Shown piece by piece: positions 27,391 to 37,689 of a stretch of DNA of 64,000 bases. Origin of the DNA: CAWATG01 sp963785035 (lineage in GTDB: Bacteria > Actinomycetota > Acidimicrobiia > IMCC26256 > CAWATG01); assembly GCA_963785035.1 (NCBI GenBank), contig CAWATG010000005.1, forward strand, positions 620,001 to 684,000. Reading direction: 5' to 3'. Positions within the stretch are counted from its first letter, which is position 1. Each line of letters opens with the position of its first letter. The translations under genes and the position numbers were made by a program. The notes under the pieces were generated by a model. That model was given only the letters and a program-made list of their open reading frames with translations. It had not been told where the DNA came from and did no database searches.

Positions 27391-27490
27391 GTATGTCTCC
27401 GCTATCGGCCGCTTCTCGGGATGATCATCCTCGCACCACATCCCTGTGGGTAGTAAGTGGTGAAACCCTGAAATTCCTAGGGGATAGACC

Positions 27491-27510
27491 TGTGGACGAC
27501 CTGTGGACAA
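27491..27510. promoter_or_regulatory. Two DnaA-box-like sites upstream of dnaB
   Basis: ACCTGTGGAC occurs twice in tandem, 11 bp apart. It contains TGTGGACGA (27491-27499) and TGTGGACAA (27502-27510). The second is the exact reverse complement of the DnaA box TTGTCCACA. They lie about 110 bp upstream of the chosen dnaB start. Confidence 0.5.
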
Positions 27511-27605
27511 AGCCTTGGTTCATCCCCAAGCACTGGAACCGCCATGTTCGCAACCATCATCGCCGATGGATGTGACACTCATCGCGGCTCTGGCGCCAGA
27601 CAGAC

Positions 27606-27633
27606 GAAGACCCCACCTCGAGGCGGGGCCTTC
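27606..27633 (-). terminator. Hairpin terminator after rplI
   Basis: GAAG-CCCC-CC (from 27606) pairs with GG-GGGG-CTTC (to 27633) around a TCGA tip, with two internal mismatches. It lies 40 bp downstream of the rplI stop on the minus strand. Confidence 0.6.
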
Positions 27634-27672
27634 GGTCATTGTGACGACTGAGATGCGCTCAGCACAGCGTTG

Positions 27673-28120
27673 TTACTCGGCAACAACCTCAATGGCGACA
27701 ACGATTCGGACATCCTTGTCGAGCGCCACCGGAACCTCTGCTGCACCAAGTTCTTTCAACGGCTCGACCAACGTGATCTTGCGTTTGTCGACTTCGATCT
27801 CGGTCTGAGCGAATATCGCGGACGCGATGTCGGCGGAGGTCACGGATCCAAACAACTTGCCGCCCGGCGCCTGCGCGAGCCGGGACCCTCACCGTGATCG
27901 AAACAAGCGTGCGGGCGAGTTCCTCCGCTACCGCACGATCCCGAGCCGCGCGGGCAGCGCGGTTGCGGCGCATGGCTTCGGCCTGCTTGATCGCGCCCTT
28001 GGTCGCCTCGAGTGCAAGGCCGCGCGGAACGAGGTAGTTGCGGGCATAACCATTTGCGACGTCAACTAACGCGCCCTTTTCACCGAGGTTCTCGACGTCG
28101 GCCTTCAGAACGATCTTCAC
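27673..28120 (-). CDS. rplI: 50S ribosomal protein L9 (frameshifted)
   Basis: About 149 residues, the normal L9 length. The N-terminal domain MKIVLKADVENLGEKG and NGYARNYLVPRGLAL is typical; the long helix follows. Near 27860 the frame breaks, then continues as LFGSVTSADIASAI and VALDKDVRIVVAIEVVAE, the L9 C-terminal domain. GTG 28120 overlaps the rpsR stop (GTGA). L9 binds 23S rRNA at the base of the L1 stalk. The break is very probably a sequencing indel. Confidence 0.92.
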
Positions 28121-28614
28121 TCGGCTTCCTCTTCGTCAAAGGCGTCCAGGATCCCGACCTCCAAGTCGAGGTCAGCGCCGTCGTCCGCGATGCGCTGCGA
28201 TGCCGCGTACTGCTCGATCTGGTTCGCCGCCGCCAACGCTGCTTCTGCCGCCGTCATCGGAGCTGCGATCGACTCCCGCGGCATCTCGCGATCACGTTCG
28301 CCACCACGTTCACGACCACGGCCCTTGCCGCCGCGCTGCGTCACCTGACGAACCGCATACGGCAACAAGGCCATTTCGCGGGACAGCCGAATTGCCTTGG
28401 CGACCTCGCGCTGCTGCTGCGCCGAATTGCCCGTGACGCGACGTGCGCGGATCTTTGCACGCTCGGACATGAACCGCCGTAGGAGGTTCACGTCCTTGTA
28501 GTCGATATACGTGATGCTTTCCGCGTTGAGGATCGATACCTTCTTCTTCGGAATGCGCCGCTTGTCGGCAGGGCTACCCTTGCGCCCGCGCTCCCGATCC
28601 CGTTCTCGTGCCAT
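28117..28614 (-). CDS. rpsR: 30S ribosomal protein S18 with long C-terminal extension
   Basis: A 165-residue protein, about twice the usual S18. The core (residues about 20-95) has VSILNAESITYIDYKDVNLLRRF and RRVTGNSAQQQREVAKAIRLSREMALLPY. The added tail has a basic GGKGRGRERGG linker, an alanine-rich helix and an acidic end (DAFDEEEAE). The frame is uninterrupted and its stop overlaps rplI, so the tail is unlikely to be a frameshift product. S18 pairs with S6 in the platform of the small subunit. Confidence 0.92.
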   Translation of the reverse strand: MARERDRERGRKGSPADKRRIPKKKVSILNAESITYIDYKDVNLLRRFMSERAKIRARRVTGNSAQQQREVAKAIRLSREMALLPYAVRQVTQRGGKGRGRERGGERDREMPRESIAAPMTAAEAALAAANQIEQYAASQRIADDGADLDLEVGILDAFDEEEAE

Positions 28615-28657
28615 TGGTTATGTCTCTTCCACTCGGTCGATTGGTCGGCAGAACCGG

Positions 28658-29131
28658 TTAGAAAGGCTCTTCGCCGAAGTCGTCGTAGCTCGGAACACTG
28701 CCAGGAGCCCCGCCGGGGGTACTGCCGGAATTGCTGGCTGGCGGAGCACCGAAATCGCCGCCGGAGCGCCGGTCGTTCTTCTTGATCTCGGCGGTGGCGT
28801 AACGAAGGCTCGGACCCACCTCGTCGGCGATGATCTCGACGACACTTCGGCGGTTGCCGTCCTTGTCGTCGTAGCTCCGTTGTTCAAGGCGTCCGGTCAC
28901 AATGACCCGCGAGCCTTTCGGCAACGATTCACTCACGTTCTCGGCCATCTCACGCCAGCAGACGACGTCGAAGAAACTCGTAGCTTCCTGCCACTCGCTC
29001 GTGCTGCGATCCTGCCAGCGTCGGTTGACCGCCACCCCGAAACGCGTGTTGGCCTGTCCACTGGGCGTAAAGCGCAACTCGGGGTCGCGGGTGATGTTGC
29101 CCATGATGGTGATCGTGTTTCCGTTCGCCAT
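28658..29131 (-). CDS. ssb: Single-stranded DNA-binding protein
   Basis: A 157-residue SSB. The OB fold shows ITIMGNITRDPELRFTPSG, FGVAVNRRW, FFDVVCW and GSRVIVTGRLEQRSYDDKDGNRRS. A flexible glycine/serine/proline linker leads to the acidic tip YDDFGEEPF that recruits partner proteins. ATG 29131 with GAGGAG upstream is the start. It is second in the rpsF-ssb-rpsR-rplI operon. Confidence 0.94.
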   Translation of the reverse strand: MANGNTITIMGNITRDPELRFTPSGQANTRFGVAVNRRWQDRSTSEWQEATSFFDVVCWREMAENVSESLPKGSRVIVTGRLEQRSYDDKDGNRRSVVEIIADEVGPSLRYATAEIKKNDRRSGGDFGAPPASNSGSTPGGAPGSVPSYDDFGEEPF

Positions 29132-29144
29132 GGTGACTCCTCTT

Positions 29145-29480
29145 TTAGGCTTCCGCCGAGGAAGTTGCGGCGCTCTTCGGAGGCCCATAGACCTCTTCGG
29201 GAATACGCAGCACCTTGTGGCGGACTACTTCATCTGCAAGGGAGAGCACCCGGTGCAGGTCGGCCATTGCGTCCGGCTCGGCTTTCGCCTGGAGGACCAC
29301 GTAGTAGCCCTCCGTCTTGTGATTGATCGCGTAGGCAAAGCGTCGCTTGCCCCAGTAGTCGACAAACCCCTTGACGGCGCCTTTCGACTCGATCAGCTGA
29401 ACGTAGCGGTCGACGGTCGACCGGACCGTCTCCTCCTCCAGCTCCGCGTCAAAGATAACCATGACCTCGTATGGCCTCAT
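29145..29480 (-). CDS. rpsF: 30S ribosomal protein S6
   Basis: A 111-residue S6. MRPYEVMVIFDAELEEE and the KGFVDYWGKRRFAYAINHKTEGYYVVLQ core are diagnostic. ATG 29480 has AGGAGGT upstream; the longer open frame is not needed. First gene of the rpsF-ssb-rpsR-rplI operon. Its promoter should lie in 29481-29697, where I see no clear -35/-10 pair. Confidence 0.94.
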   Translation of the reverse strand: MRPYEVMVIFDAELEEETVRSTVDRYVQLIESKGAVKGFVDYWGKRRFAYAINHKTEGYYVVLQAKAEPDAMADLHRVLSLADEVVRHKVLRIPEEVYGPPKSAATSSAEA

Positions 29481-29697
29481 GGCCGATACCTCCTGTGGAC
29501 CGCAACGGTGTTGCGGGCTACGCCATCGGTGATCCGGATCGGGTCCGGGCCGGGCGGAGCAAGATTTGGTGGCTGTCACACACCGAGCGTGGGATGGGAT
29601 CAGGCGCGCTACCCCATAGGACGAACGGTGCGTTGGAACCCGAGGAGGCTACCAGAGCCCCTCGCGATCACCTCATACGGACCTATCGGGCTGCAGG

Positions 29698-30615
29698 CTA
29701 CTGAACGGGTGTGACAGGTTCAATGGGATTGATCGGTTCATCGATCGCGCCTGCCGTGCCGGCGCTTGCTCCGTACAAGCCCAGCGCCTCCGCCATCTGA
29801 TCGGTCATGTGATAGGTCTCCTCACTCGAGGGGAACCGACCAGCACGAACGTCTTCAGCGAACAGGCGCAAGCCCTCGGTTGCGACTTCCCTCACATTCG
29901 CGTACCGGCGAACGAACTTGGGAAGACTTCGGTCTTCGACACCCAACAGATCGTGAAACACCAGGACCTGACCATCACAGTGGCGCCCGGCACCGATACC
30001 GATGGTCGGCACCGAAACTGCGTCGGTGACCATGCGGGCAACGGCATCCGGCACGCATTCCAAGACGATTGCGAAACAGCCCGCCGCCTCCAACACCATC
30101 GCATCGTCCACGATGATTTTTGCGGCATCAAGCTGTTTGCCCTGGACCCGGAAACCACCGAGAGCATGAATCGATTGGGGAGTCAGCCCCAAATGTCCCA
30201 TCACGGGGATCTCGGCATCGAGAATTGCCTCGATGACCGCTTGACGCTTGCGCCCCCCCTCCAGCTTCACAGCGCCGGCACCGGCGCGAATCAACGTCGC
30301 GGCGTTACGGACCGCCTCCTCACAGGAGACGTGATAGCTCATCCACGGCAGGTCCCCCACGATGAGCGCCTGGGGCTTGGAGCGGGCAACGGCAGCGACA
30401 TGGTGGGCCATGTCCGCAGTTGTGACTTGGAGCGTGTCGTCGTATCCCAGAACCACCATGGCCACCGAGTCACCCACAAGGATCACGTCGACGCCGGCGT
30501 CGTCCACCGCCCGCGCCGAAGGCGCGTCGTATGCCGTCACCATCACCAGTGGGTCGCCCACGCCCTTGCGGGCCCTGACATCCGGAGCAGAAATCGTCCG
30601 TACACGCTCAGCCAT
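29698..30615 (-). CDS. panB: 3-methyl-2-oxobutanoate hydroxymethyltransferase
   Basis: A 305-residue enzyme of pantothenate synthesis, moving a hydroxymethyl group from 5,10-methylene-THF to ketoisovalerate. VMVTAYDAPSARAVDDAGVDVILVGDSVAMVVLGYDDTLQVT holds the magnesium and substrate residues. VKLEGG, GHLGLTPQS and TIGIGAGRHCDGQVLVFHDLLG follow. ATG 30615 has GGAGGT upstream. The raw frame runs on from the DUF5318 gene upstream, but this start and spacing indicate a separate gene. Confidence 0.93.
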   Translation of the reverse strand: MAERVRTISAPDVRARKGVGDPLVMVTAYDAPSARAVDDAGVDVILVGDSVAMVVLGYDDTLQVTTADMAHHVAAVARSKPQALIVGDLPWMSYHVSCEEAVRNAATLIRAGAGAVKLEGGRKRQAVIEAILDAEIPVMGHLGLTPQSIHALGGFRVQGKQLDAAKIIVDDAMVLEAAGCFAIVLECVPDAVARMVTDAVSVPTIGIGAGRHCDGQVLVFHDLLGVEDRSLPKFVRRYANVREVATEGLRLFAEDVRAGRFPSSEETYHMTDQMAEALGLYGASAGTAGAIDEPINPIEPVTPVQ

Positions 30616-30713
30616 CGCCAAGACCTCCGCTGTCCCGGGCACCCTCGGCTCCGGGCAGTACCCACCAGTATTGCGCTCATTGGGCCCGGCGTGAACCCCG
30701 AAGTTCGGCGGAC

Positions 30714-31080
30714 CTACCGGTCGTGTCGCCGACCGAGCAAGATACCGGCGGTTGAGATGGTTCCAACCACACTCCACGCAGACCTCAACGACAAAGCATG
30801 AGAACTCGTCCACCGAGGCCGCGAGCTTGTCCAGCTCGCCGGGCATCGAGATACACCGCCCGTGTGCCGCTTTCAGCGCCTCGCCATACACGTAAGAGAC
30901 CTGCCGGAGCTGCTCCTTCGCGCAAACGGGGCATGCTCCAGAGACATTCGTGCCCACATGGCGGGCCGCCCGAAGCAGCTCCGGGTGCGCATCACAGACA
31001 TCGAGATCGCTGAGGATCCCTCTTCGATGGTCTCGTAGGACCGCCCGCCGAGCCAACGCGTAATCGGTATGACGTGCCAC
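30714..31080 (-). CDS. DUF5318 family protein (frameshifted near the end)
   Basis: A protein of about 122 residues of an actinobacterial family without known function. Typical are DYALARRAVLRDHRRGILSD, VCDAHPELLRAARHVG, CPVCAKEQLRQVSYVYGE and VEVCVECGWNHLNRRYL. The paired CxxC motifs suggest a zinc site. In the raw sequence it stays open into panB. One base shifted at RRYL gives the ending LLGRRHDR and a stop at 30714-30716, the expected family length. GTG 31080 is taken as start. Confidence 0.72.
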
Positions 31081-31264
31081 AGGCGTCCAGGGTACTTCGG
31101 CTTCATGGGTTCCGTTCCCGCCAAGGATCCCAGCACGATTCGGCGCACCGCGCCGCCCTCCGAGCCTGGAAACCGCAATCAGTGAGCGGCCCGGAACGGG
31201 AAAGACCAGCCTCGGCCCTGTCGGGCAGGCACCATGTGAGAGAATCCCGCAAACAAGGAGTCCG

Positions 31265-32033
31265 ATGTCGCAACGAGCCAGAGCCATCATCAGCTACGAC
31301 AGCAAGCAGGACGCTGATCGTCGGCTCGCGTTCGACCACGCCCGATACTCACCCGACGGGACAACCGAGCAAGCGGTCCGACTCCTCGGCGACCTGAAAG
31401 GCAAGAGGGTTCTCGAGCTCGGCTTCACCGAAGATACCGGATCATCATCCATCGCGTTCGCGAAACAAGGCGCCACGGCAATTGCGGTTGAGCCATCGCA
31501 GCGAGCGCGTGGCGACGTGGCGACGCGTGGCCGAGCGCGAGGGGGTGCGGGTCGAATGGCATGAGGCAGACCTCGCCGACCTTGCTTTCCTGCGAGCGGA
31601 TTCCATCGACCTCGTCTTCAGCGCGCAAGCGCTGGGAGCGGTCGAGGACCTCGGCCGCGTCTTCCGCCAGGCCCACCGCGTGCTGCGTCAACGCGCACCG
31701 TTGGTCTTTTCGCTGCAACATCCATTCAGCACGTGTGTCGCGCGTGACACGCCGACAGGAGGGCCCGGCAAGAGCGGCACGCCGTCACTCGCCCTCGGAA
31801 ACCTTGTCGTGCACCGGTCGTACTTCAACACCGAACCACTCCAGGTCGACCTCGACGACCCCTCGTCGACGATTTATCCGCGCCTCTTCGGTTCGGTCTT
31901 CAGCGCGCTTGGACGTGCAGGCTTTCGCGTCGATGCAATCATCGAACCCGCTGCAGAGGGTGCGCCCACCGTCGACAGCCTCATCGAAGTACCGACGGCG
32001 ATCATCTGGCGCGCGCGCAAAGAGGGCGTCTAA
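31265..32033 (+). CDS. SAM-dependent methyltransferase (frameshifted)
   Basis: About 256 residues, class I fold. VLELGFTEDTGSSSIAFAKQGATAIAVEPS is the SAM-binding region (GxGxG degenerate as GFTEDTG). After VEPS the frame is lost near 31495 and continues as RERVATWRRVAEREGVRVEWHEADLADL, then IDLVFSAQALGAVEDLGRVFRQAHRVL, the usual motif II/III region. ATG 31265 with AAGGAG upstream is clear. The substrate is unknown. Confidence 0.75.
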
Positions 32034-32043
32034 GGCGCTGTTG

Positions 32044-33477
32044 TCAGTCGCTGGTTTCTGCTGCCTGCAGGCGTGTGCCAACGGGTTCGACACCTTGCTC
32101 GCGCGCCCACTGGTCGAGGTACGCGTACGCCTCATCGCTCGTGATTGCGCCACGCTCCAACCGCAGTTCCAATAATGCATCGAGTGCCCGGCCGACAACC
32201 CGTCCTGGTGCAACGCCCAGATACGCCATGACTTGGCGGCCATCGAGCGACGGGCGAATCGATGCAAGCTCCTCTTCCTCACGCAACGCTGCGATTCGCT
32301 GCTCCAGCTCATCCATGCGTCGTTCCAAGGCCCGCGCCTTATTGCGGTTGCGCGTTGTGCAGTCACATCGTTGTAGGTGATTCAGGTCGTCGAGCAACGA
32401 CCCGGCATCGCGCGCATACCGGCGTACCGCGCTATCAGTCCATCCCATTGCGTACGTGTGTATCCGAAGGTGCAGAAATACAAGCTGCTTCACATCCGAG
32501 ATCAACTCGTTCGGCGCGCGTAAAGCACGCAATCGATCCTCTGCCATCCGCGCACCGACGACTTCGTGATGATGGAAGCTCACGCCCTTCTTGGCAAACG
32601 AGCGAGTCTTGGGCTTGCCGACGTCGTGAAGCAATGCAGCCAACCGCACTCGCAACTCGGGTTTCGTCTTCGCTACGACAGCGATCGTGTGCTCGAGCAC
32701 GTCCTTGTGATGATGAACAGGGTCCTGTTCCAGCCGCATCGCGTTCAGTTCCGGCAAGAACTCGTCCGACAATCCCGTTTGTGCGAGGAACCACAAACCG
32801 GCGGACGGATCCTCGGTCATCAAAAGCTTCGACAACTCGTCAAAGATGCGTTCAGCACTCACGATCTCCATGCGACCACGAAGGCGAGTAACCGATTCGA
32901 TCAGCTCGGGAACCGGGGCGAGCCGAAGATCCGCAATGAACCGCGCAGCGCGAAGCATCCGGAGCGGGTCGTCCTCAAACGAGATATCTGGATCCAGTGG
33001 CGTACGCAGCCGGCGATCGGCAAGGTCGATCGCTCCACCGAACGGATCAACGAGCAGTGTGTCAGGAAGTTGCAGGGCCATGGCGTTCACGGTGAAGTCA
33101 CGTCGCGAGAGGTCTGTTTCCAGATCATCGGAGTAGACAACTTCCGGCTTGCGACTCTCGGCGCGATACACCTCGGCGCGGTACGTGGTGATCTCCAACT
33201 TCACGCCACGGCGGAGACAACCAATGGTCCCGAAGCGCTGCCCCTGGAGCCACACCGCATCAGCCCACCCGCGTACGATTTCCTCTACGGCGTCAGGGCG
33301 CGCGTTCGTCGCAAAATCAAGATCATGGTCCGAGCGCACCCGATCCATCAGTGCGTCGCGAACACTTCCTCCGACGAGCGCGCATGCATACCCGGCATCG
33401 GCAAGGCGCTCAGCTAACTCCTGCGCGGGGGAATCGCCGGCGAGAAGTGAACGAAGGCGCTCGGGAACAGCGGACAT
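32044..33477 (-). CDS. cca: CCA tRNA nucleotidyltransferase
   Basis: A 477-residue enzyme adding CCA to tRNA 3' ends. The nucleotidyltransferase motif GGSVRDALMDR-DHDLDFATNA and RRDFTVNAMAL are clear, as is the DDPLRMLRAARFIADL neck. A HD-domain segment LLHDVGKPKTR follows, then a basic C-terminus. ATG 33477 is preferred over the longer frame. tRNA-Ile in this window has no encoded CCA and so needs it. In Mycobacterium the same gene stands at this place left of murJ. Confidence 0.92.
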   Translation of the reverse strand: MSAVPERLRSLLAGDSPAQELAERLADAGYACALVGGSVRDALMDRVRSDHDLDFATNARPDAVEEIVRGWADAVWLQGQRFGTIGCLRRGVKLEITTYRAEVYRAESRKPEVVYSDDLETDLSRRDFTVNAMALQLPDTLLVDPFGGAIDLADRRLRTPLDPDISFEDDPLRMLRAARFIADLRLAPVPELIESVTRLRGRMEIVSAERIFDELSKLLMTEDPSAGLWFLAQTGLSDEFLPELNAMRLEQDPVHHHKDVLEHTIAVVAKTKPELRVRLAALLHDVGKPKTRSFAKKGVSFHHHEVVGARMAEDRLRALRAPNELISDVKQLVFLHLRIHTYAMGWTDSAVRRYARDAGSLLDDLNHLQRCDCTTRNRNKARALERRMDELEQRIAALREEEELASIRPSLDGRQVMAYLGVAPGRVVGRALDALLELRLERGAITSDEAYAYLDQWAREQGVEPVGTRLQAAETSD

Positions 33478-33547
33478 AGATCCATTGTCGCCGATAGCGC
33501 CGCTGCCCAAGCGTAGCGGTGTAGCCCACAAGGGCCGTTGGGGCTTC

Positions 33548-34761
33548 CTAGGAGCTGCGCTCGGCCGAAATATGCGCCGGATCTGCAATCGGAGGAATCG
33601 CCGGTGCTCCCATACCCGGGCGCCGGGGGGTTTCGGAGTCCTGAGTAGGGCGCACCTCCGCGCAGACGCGGTTCGCCATACAGGCTCGATTCCATATCCG
33701 CCTTGTCGATCTCGAGCTTCAGGTCGTGCGGACGGGTCGCAGCGCCCAGCGCCTCACGACGCGAAACCACCCCAGCGACATACAGGCCCAGCAGACTCTG
33801 ATCGAAGGTCTGCATGCCGTAATACTCGCCTTCGGCAATCACGGTCTCGAGCTCGTGCGTTTCCTCGGGATTCACGATCTTCTCGTACACGCGCCCGTTG
33901 GCGACCAACACCTCGACCGCCGGAACACGCCCAAGACCGTCGGAGCGTTCGAGGAGGCGCTGGCTCACGTTGCCACGAAGCGTTGCGCCTAACGAGGAAC
34001 GGATCTGCTGCTGGTGATGCGGTGGATAGAAATCGATAATGCGGTTGATCGTCTCACTGGCATTCATCGTGTGCAAGGTGGAGAACACGAGATGCCCAGT
34101 TTCTGCGGCGGCCAAGGCTGCCGAGACCGTTTCGGCGTCACGCATCTCACCGATCAAGATGACATCAGGATCCTGGCGCAACACGCGCTTCAACGCGGAG
34201 TGAAAGTCCTCCGTATCGGTTCCGATCTCGCGTTGATTCAGGATTGACTTCTTGTCTGGATGGAGCACTTCGATCGGATCTTCGATGGTGACAATGTGCT
34301 TCTCGAGATTCGAGTTGATGTGATCGATCATCGCCGCAAGGGTTGTTGTCTTCCCCGAACCTGTCGGACCCGTGACCAGGACCAGGCCACGTGGCTCTTC
34401 GGCGAGACGTCGCAGAATCGGGGGAAGGCCAAGTGCTTCGAAGCTCGGGATGCCCGGAAGCACGCGTCGCAGGACGAGGCCGATCGATCCGCGTTGACGA
34501 AAGACGTTGGCACGGAAACGTCCCGAGACCGGAAACCGTGTAGGCGAAGTCCGCCTCGCTCGTCGCCATGAACTCATCGGCGCGCTGTTTGGGCATGATC
34601 GCGAAGCTGACGCGTTCGGTGTCGGCGGCCGTGACCGTCTCATAGCGCGTGGGTCGCAGCCTTCCATCGACACGGATGAAGGGGGGCGATCCCACCTTGA
34701 TATGGATGTCAGAGGCCCCGCGTTCGACGGCGGTTCTCAGCAGTTGGTCAAGGTCGATCAC
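33548..34761 (-). CDS. pilT: Type IV pilus retraction ATPase PilT (frameshifted)
   Basis: A hexameric ATPase of about 404 residues that retracts type IV pili. MIDLDQLLRTAVERGASDIHIKVGSPPFIRVDG is the N-terminal domain. VLVTGPTGSGKTTTLAAMID (Walker A), TIEDPIEVLH (Asp box), LRQDPDVILIGEMRD (Walker B), GHLVFSTLHT (His box) and the family arginines follow. The frame breaks near 34521 (at SGLG-RFRANVF) and at a six-G run near 33625; corrected, it ends AERSS at 33548. No other pilus gene is visible here. Confidence 0.9.
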
Positions 34762-34892
34762 GACGCCTCCTCGCGGGGAATATCGGCCGGTCCTAATCGT
34801 TCCTTGAGTCCCAAACGGCCAGAGCCCGCCGTTCGTCGGACGGGATCACTAGCCTTCCAGGGACTCATGAATCCTTCTGCAGGGACCCGCCC

Positions 34893-35589
34893 GTGACCGC
34901 TCGCACGCTTCGCTGGCCTGGCGGATGGGCGCGGGTCGGACCGTGGCGCGGACATGCTGACGTCGCCCAACTCGTCATCGGCGCCATGGCATCACCGGAC
35001 CCCGAGGCCCTCGACGATTGTCTCCGCCAACTTCGATCTGCGGGCTTCACATCGGTCGTCACTGGCGCCATCAATCCTGCCGACTCCTTGGTGTTCGTCG
35101 ATGCAGGATTCACCGTGCGCGAGCGACTGCGCTTGCTCGCTCACGACATGAGCCGACTTCCAGCCGTTGCATCTTCGACCCGACGAGCACGTGCTTCCGA
35201 TCGTGCATCGGTACTCGCACTCGACAACCGGGCATTCGCTGGACACATGGTGCCTTGACGACAACGGTCTCACCGACGCCATCGACGCCACACCGGCAAC
35301 TCGCTTCCGTGTCGTACCAGCCCATATGGGCGAGATCGTGGGATATTCGATTGCCGGCCGATCCGGCCAACACGGGTATCTCCAGCGCCTTGCAGTCGAT
35401 CCCGATATGACACGGCGCGGATGGGGACACGTGCTCGTCGGTGACGCGATGCGATGGCTGAAACGCCACGGGGTCACACGTACCCTTGTCAACACGCAGC
35501 TCGACAACGATTCCGCACTCCGCCTTTACGAGTCGTGCGGCTTCGAACGCCTTCCCGTTGGCCTGTTCGTGTACGGGCGATCGCTGTGA
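34893..35589 (+). CDS. GNAT family N-acetyltransferase (frameshifted)
   Basis: About 232 residues. The C-terminal GNAT core is clear: GEIVGYSIAGRSGQHGYLQRLAVDPDMTRRGWGHVLVGDAMRWL (acetyl-CoA loop RRGWGH) and NTQLDNDSALRLYESCGFERL. The frame breaks near 35250 at NRAFAGHM/WCLDD. GTG 34893 is used, and the stop overlaps the DUF6049 start by 4 bp. RimI-like; the substrate is unknown. It is upstream of and coupled to the murJ operon. Confidence 0.78.
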
Positions 35590-37689
35590 CACTGCGGGTC
35601 TCTTCGCGCGTCGCCGCAATTGCGTTCGGCATCTCGGTGCTGACCATGACAACGACGCCCACGCAGTCAGCCGTTGCACAAGAGACGCAATCGCAAGGCA
35701 CAACAGCCTTGACGATCGCTTCGGGCGAACCAAAGGGACTGACGCTTGAATCCCAACCTGCCTGGACGCCCATCGGAAGCGAAGTGCCGATCGACCTGGG
35801 CATCATCGACGAATACGCCGGCGCGCAACTCAAAGTGATCGTGCATTCCGCCATTGCGACTCGGACGGGTTTCGACCGTACGGTCGTCGGTGAGTCACTG
35901 GGTGGAATGCTGACCCGCCTTGCTCCCATCGCCGTGAGTGATCTGCCGGTGGTCAATGGGAACAGGCGCCTGATCCTCGCCCTTCAGGACGCTGCAACTC
36001 CACGAGACACAACACGCATTCCTATCACCAAGACGGGCGTGTATCCGGTCGTTATTGCCGTTCAGGATCCGGCGACAGGATCTGAGCGCGCGCGAATTGT
36101 GACGTATATCGTCGCTGTGCCCCCAGGTAGCACTAGTACCCAGATCCCACAACCGCTCGGTGTTGCGTGGGTCTGGCGGATAGTCGCGCCACCTGCGTTG
36201 CTCGCTGACGGTAGCCCCGATCCCGCCATCACGAAGCAATTCGCACCCAACGGGCGCCTCGGACGAATCGCAAGCGCACTCAACAGCGCTGGAACCGTAC
36301 CCATCACGATCGTGCCCGGACCTGAGACCATCGAGGCATGGAACGACGCAAGCGCAACAGCGCCCGAACCTTGCGTCAGGTCTCGCCGCGATCCAAGAGG
36401 CAGCGACTCGGATTCAGGTCGTCGGCGGTCCGCTCGTACCGATCGACATTGCATCCCTGGACGCGCATGATCTCGGCAGCGAGGTCGGACCATATCTCTC
36501 GGCAGGATCTGATTCCCTCGCGAACTCACTCGGCGTGCGGATTGAAGGTCGAACTGCGGTGGTCGACACCGTTGACGCCGGAGCGCTTTCACGGCTTCGC
36601 GAGGCAGGCGTCGATCGCTTCGTCGTCTCTCGGCAATCCCTCGAACCGTGCTCCGACCAAACTCACGCCCGCTCGTCCTTTTAATCTCGAAAGCACCACG
36701 AATTCCTTGACCGCTGCTGCTGATGAAAGCGGGCTCGGCGAGCTTCTCTCGACAAACGCGCCGCCGGCACTCGTAGCGCAACGGTTCTTGGCGGGCCTGT
36801 CGGTCGTGGCACTCGAGAAACCTGGCGAGCTACGCGGCATCGCAATTGCCAGCAGCGCTACGTGGAGTCCCAGTACGAAACTCCTCAACTCGATCACGGC
36901 CGGACTGACAGACCATCCCCTGCTTCGGCCTTTGTCGCTCGATGCGTATTTCGACGAGATCCCGGTGGCGACCACGACCGGCGGTGCCCCGCTTGTGCGA
37001 AAATTGACACGTCCGTCCGAACCTACCGTTCCGTCGGTCGACGAACCGACGTACCGCCGTTACCAGCGACAACAAGCGTCCTTCCGGAGCCTGCTGCCTG
37101 CAGGTGATCCGCGAATTGCCCGTGGTGAACGTGCGCTGCACGTCGTGCTCTCATCGGCCTGGACCGGCGAGGAAGGTCGACGGCGAGCTGCCGCTGGAGC
37201 TCAACACGATCGACATCGCTTCTCAGCAGTTCCTCTCGAAGATCCGGGCTCCGGATGGCCGCTCGGTGACCATCACATCCGAAACAGCCAGCGTCCCGAT
37301 CACGATTACGAACGACACCGGACAGGCCGTGCGCGTCCGTGTCACGATCACGAGCAAAAAGCTGTCATTTCCTGAAGGCAGCACACAGCTCGTCGATCTT
37401 CCACCGCGAACTCGCACCATCGAGTTCAAGGTACGTCGCGCGCGCCTCTGGGACATTCCCCGCCCTCATCAACGTGACAACTGCCGACGGAATGCTCGAA
37501 ATTCAACGTGCGCAGCTCACCGTCACCTCACGTGTTGTCAGCGGTGTGGGTGTCGTTCTTGCGGTCGGCGCTATCGCTTTCCTCTTGCTGTGGTGGCTGA
37601 ATCACTTTCGCAAACACAAGGGCGGGCGCCGAGCAACGCCTCAGACGCACCCGAGAAGAACGTTCGAGCCCGAGGGCACGCCTGCATGA
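35586..37689 (+). CDS. DUF6049-like envelope protein upstream of murJ (several frameshifts)
   Basis: About 700 residues, equivalent in place to Rv3909 of Mycobacterium. A signal peptide (RVAAIAFGISVLTMTTTPTQSAVA) is followed by a large extracytoplasmic part and a single C-terminal helix (VGVVLAVGAIAFLLLWWLNHF) with a short basic tail. The frame changes near 36375, 36670, 37165 and 37445; the pieces join smoothly. GTG 35586 overlaps the GNAT stop and the end overlaps murJ (ATGA). The function is unknown; coupling to MurJ suggests a role in cell-wall assembly. Confidence 0.72.

Noticed and set aside
29698..31290. 530-residue DUF5318-PanB fusion
   Set aside because: panB has its own ATG with GGAGGT, and a one-base shift gives DUF5318 its normal end, so the fusion is taken as an indel effect.
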